Below, piece after piece: positions 6,947 through 7,205 of a stretch of 7,205 bases of DNA. The stretch is taken from NCBI GenBank assembly GCA_018065765.1, contig JAGHSR010000044.1, positions 1 through 7,205 on the forward strand, read 5' to 3'. The translations under genes were made by a program, and so were the position numbers. This DNA is from Candidatus Colicola coprequi. GTDB taxonomy: Bacteria; Bacteroidota; Bacteroidia; Bacteroidales; Paludibacteraceae. The notes beneath the pieces are model-generated. The model was not told the origin of the DNA, made no database searches, and was given only the letters and a program-made list of their open reading frames with translations. Positions within the stretch are counted from its first letter, which is position 1, and the number at the start of each line of letters is the position of its first letter.

Positions 6947-7205
6947 ATGTACTTGACATCTGAAAAAAAGGCTGAACTCTTTGCTCAATATGGCATAGAA
7001 GCTAAGAACACCGGTTCAGCAGAGAGCCAAATCGCTCTGCTCACATTCCGTATCAACCACCTTACCGAGCACCTTAAGCTCAATCGCAAAGACTTCGGTA
7101 TCGAACGCGCACTGACCAACCTCGTTGGTAAACGTCGCCGTATGTTGGACTACCTGAAGGCTGAAGACATCGAGCGCTACCGTGCTATCATCAAGGAGTT
7201 GGGTA
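6947..7205 (+). CDS. rpsO: 30S ribosomal protein S15, 3' end outside window
   Basis: The frame encodes 86 residues, from MYLTSEKKAELFAQYG to IIKELG, and runs off the window about three codons before the usual 89-residue end. Diagnostic stretches are NTGSAESQIALLTFRINHLT, EHLKLNRKD and KRRRMLDYLK, the conserved helices of S15. S15 is a primary binder of the 16S rRNA central domain: it nucleates 30S platform assembly and contacts 23S rRNA in an intersubunit bridge. The start is set by the family N-terminus. Upstream is A/U-rich without a Shine-Dalgarno, normal for this phylum. H42 and D49 of the rRNA-contact loop are present, but the position of E. coli Ser51 (Ser52 counting Met) is Ile52. The gene has its own promoter and a structured leader, so it is separate from the surface-protein unit. 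Confidence 0.97.
   Translation, partial: MYLTSEKKAELFAQYGIEAKNTGSAESQIALLTFRINHLTEHLKLNRKDFGIERALTNLVGKRRRMLDYLKAEDIERYRAIIKELG

Overview
The window looks like a Bacteroidales chromosome (Prevotella/Bacteroides-like). Three things point there: a C-terminal domain of the type IX secretion (T9SS) kind on the first protein, a Bacteroidetes-type promoter (TTTG, 20 bases, TAnnTTTG), and a ribosomal protein S15 that begins MYLTSEKKAELF, as Bacteroidales S15 proteins do. Coding starts have no clear Shine-Dalgarno sequence, which also fits. Every supported gene is on the + strand.

Positions 1-1695 hold the C-terminal 564 residues of a secreted or surface protein, cut by the window edge and ending in a full-length T9SS type A-like sorting domain. 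After only 21 bases comes a complete 1634-residue multidomain surface protein (1717-6621). It has a signal peptide, two InlB-like repeats separated by NPxNPxxP linkers, a BspA-like leucine-rich segment, a carboxypeptidase-regulatory-like domain, a long conserved beta-rich core, a Big_2 Ig-like domain and a short C-terminal tail ending YDALGRMIK. The two genes are probably one transcription unit making exported, adhesin-like proteins. No enzymatic function can be read from either.

The 325-base gap 6622-6946 is rich in signals. It contains a perfect 16-bp inverted repeat (probable terminator), a small array of TGTCGA-type direct repeats in 11-base steps, a well-formed Bacteroidetes promoter, and a roughly 115-base structured leader. 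The leader starts with a 15-bp hairpin containing a G-U/G-C step like the one S15 recognises in 16S rRNA. It precedes rpsO (6947 to the window end, 86 of about 89 codons).

The most promising candidate for something undescribed is this rpsO leader as an autoregulatory RNA. It is a hypothesis from hand-drawn pairing, not an established element. No mobile element, CRISPR array, tRNA or rRNA was seen.
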